DNA of 64,000 nt, taken from the NCBI GenBank assembly GCA_013339765.2, contig JABSTR010001148.1, positions 186,001 through 250,000 of the forward strand, in the 5' to 3' direction. This document shows, one piece after another, positions 62,701-64,000 of this stretch. The DNA is from Haemaphysalis longicornis (Eukaryota; Arthropoda; Arachnida; Ixodida; Ixodidae). The notes beneath the pieces were generated by a model that saw only the letters and a program-made list of their open reading frames with translations, was not told the DNA's origin and did no database searches. Each line of letters begins with the position of its first letter. Position 1 is the first letter of the stretch. Made by a program: the position numbers and the translations under genes.

Positions 62701-64000
62701 AAATGAAAGTAAGTGTGAAACATGCAATGAAGGTTGGTGCGGGGGAGCTAACTGTACAAATTAAGCCTGTGTTGGGAGGAGGGGTGGGAGCTCAGGTGTC
62801 CAACATTAGGTGAGACAAATGGGTTGTCGCGATTTCCCCTTGGTTGCACCCGATTCCTTCAGTGCTTGCACTAACCAACCAATTCGCAATTTAAGCAATT
62901 GCAAAGGATCTGATATCGGGTGTTGATAGCTCATTTTTTATGTCGTTGACTTTCCTTCATCGTGCCCAGCGACGCAGCCAGCACATGCCAATTATATGGA
63001 AGGGGCGTATTCCATGCGGCCCCGTGTAATTAAACTAAAAGAACAACGGACGAGTAGCTTGTTGAACAAATTATGCAAGAAATAGAACAGTTATGTAGGC
63101 ATTTATTTTATTTACCTAACTTTTAATCAGGTAAATCTACGTTTTTTTATTTCATTCCCCTGTAAGTTAAGGGCAATATAAATGAGTATCTGCGTTGCGC
63201 ACATAAATAAAGTGGATAGCCGTGTGTTCATCTTCTTTCCATTTTACCATGGTTTCCGAGTGACCGTCCCAAGGAGTTCCAAGTGAAGAAATAGTTGAAG
63301 CTGATGACCTAAATATTTTGCTCTGGTAGGTTCATCATCTAGGTGGAGGGTGAGAAAAAAAAGGACAGGACAACGAAATTAAGTGCATAACAAAAAGTTA
63401 AACACCAGGTATGTCACCCACTTTCTATCATTAGGCATTCGATCCGCTGAGTGCTCCCATCCCGGAATATGGTCGGGAGACCCCCACGCTAATTGAGGTG
63501 GGAGTGAGGGGCAGTTTCTGTGTTAGTGAGAGCGTTCTGCTGAGTGCTTTGTGAACATTACTAGAAAAAAAATTTTGAAGACTGTGCGACAAAGGACAGG
63601 ACGCCCCGTGTCGTATAGAAGATTTTTGAGCTGAGCGCCCCTCCGCATGCATTGGGGAGGAAAAATCTACTGGAACAACTCCGGCAGCACAACGACGACG
63701 TCTGGCTGCAAAACATCAGACCACAAAAGAGACTTCGGTGAAACGCTCCAGAAGCGTGACCAACTGGAGGAAAAGTTGCAAAGAACATAAATCCTTCCCT
63801 ACGAACCCTCCACTTGTGTACATGCAGGCACCGCGCTCCACAGCGAGGCACTTCGTGAGTGACTGGCGCTACAACGCGACCCCAGTCACCCCTGAAGGAA
63901 GAGGGAATCGAGATGGGTCAACACCACCTAGACTATAAAGCCGAAATTCTCTTTTGCGCGACGCGGCCTACGTCATCGTGCTGGGGCGGGCGGGGGCTGA
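62701..64000. other. Unassigned DNA to window end
   Basis: Short open stretches only (63431-63652 minus, 63561-63851 minus, 63738-63938 plus), none with a motif. A TATAAA occurs at 63936. Confidence 0.4.

Overview
The window looks like repeat-dense nuclear DNA from an arthropod, most likely a hard (ixodid) tick. The evidence is two copies of a tRNA-headed SINE that matches my memory of the ixodid 'Ruka' family, many RNase-H-bearing LINE remnants, an RTE-type LINE ending in TGATGA, a Penelope-like GIY-YIG fragment, and very many TIR and foldback DNA elements. There are no operons, rRNAs or functional tRNAs. Nearly all recognisable coding sequence is transposon-derived and broken by stops and frameshifts.

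Layout. 1-4.8 kb: a hAT-type element (1114-4808, exact 8-bp target duplication) containing a TTAA-flanked element and a 5'-truncated LINE. 4.8-14.9 kb: two paralogous copies of a larger hAT element with ZMYM-like transposase remnants, separated by a LINE fragment. The short copy preserves empty sites for elements present only in the long copy. 14.9-17.5 kb: a second TTAA element with a near-perfect foldback inside it, a Penelope-like fragment, and a SINE with clear target duplications. 17.6-23.7 kb: a possible large DNA transposon around a degraded Tc1/mariner-type (DDE_3) transposase. 24-31 kb: a nearly full-length I-group LINE on the minus strand, its RNase H domain split by a 1.7-kb foldback element built of ACACCCTTTT motifs. 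31.4-36.1 kb: an RTE-like LINE, then a LINE that is open apart from one stop codon and 5' truncation. 36-51.5 kb: mostly unassigned DNA with two AACGTT-rich arrays, a 629-bp TA-flanked element, a transposon-ORF remnant, a second SINE and a few candidate exons. 51.5-57.5 kb: remnants of a minus-strand MADF (possibly MADF-BESS) gene interrupted by a 3.0-kb hAT element with a perfect 8-bp target duplication, itself carrying nested elements. 57.5-64 kb: short repeats, a LINE RNase H fragment and unassigned DNA.

How it fits together. The insertions are layered, so relative ages can be read from nesting: gene, then hAT, then element E, then element G at 52.8-55.8 kb; and the ZMYM-type element, then hAT-1, then TTAA element and LINE at 1.1-4.8 kb. 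The best candidates for real host or domesticated sequence are the MADF exons (56.3-55.85 kb), a type II membrane-protein exon (41.05-41.2 kb) and a C-terminal exon near 57.2-57.45 kb. All homology statements come from reading motifs by eye; no database search was run.
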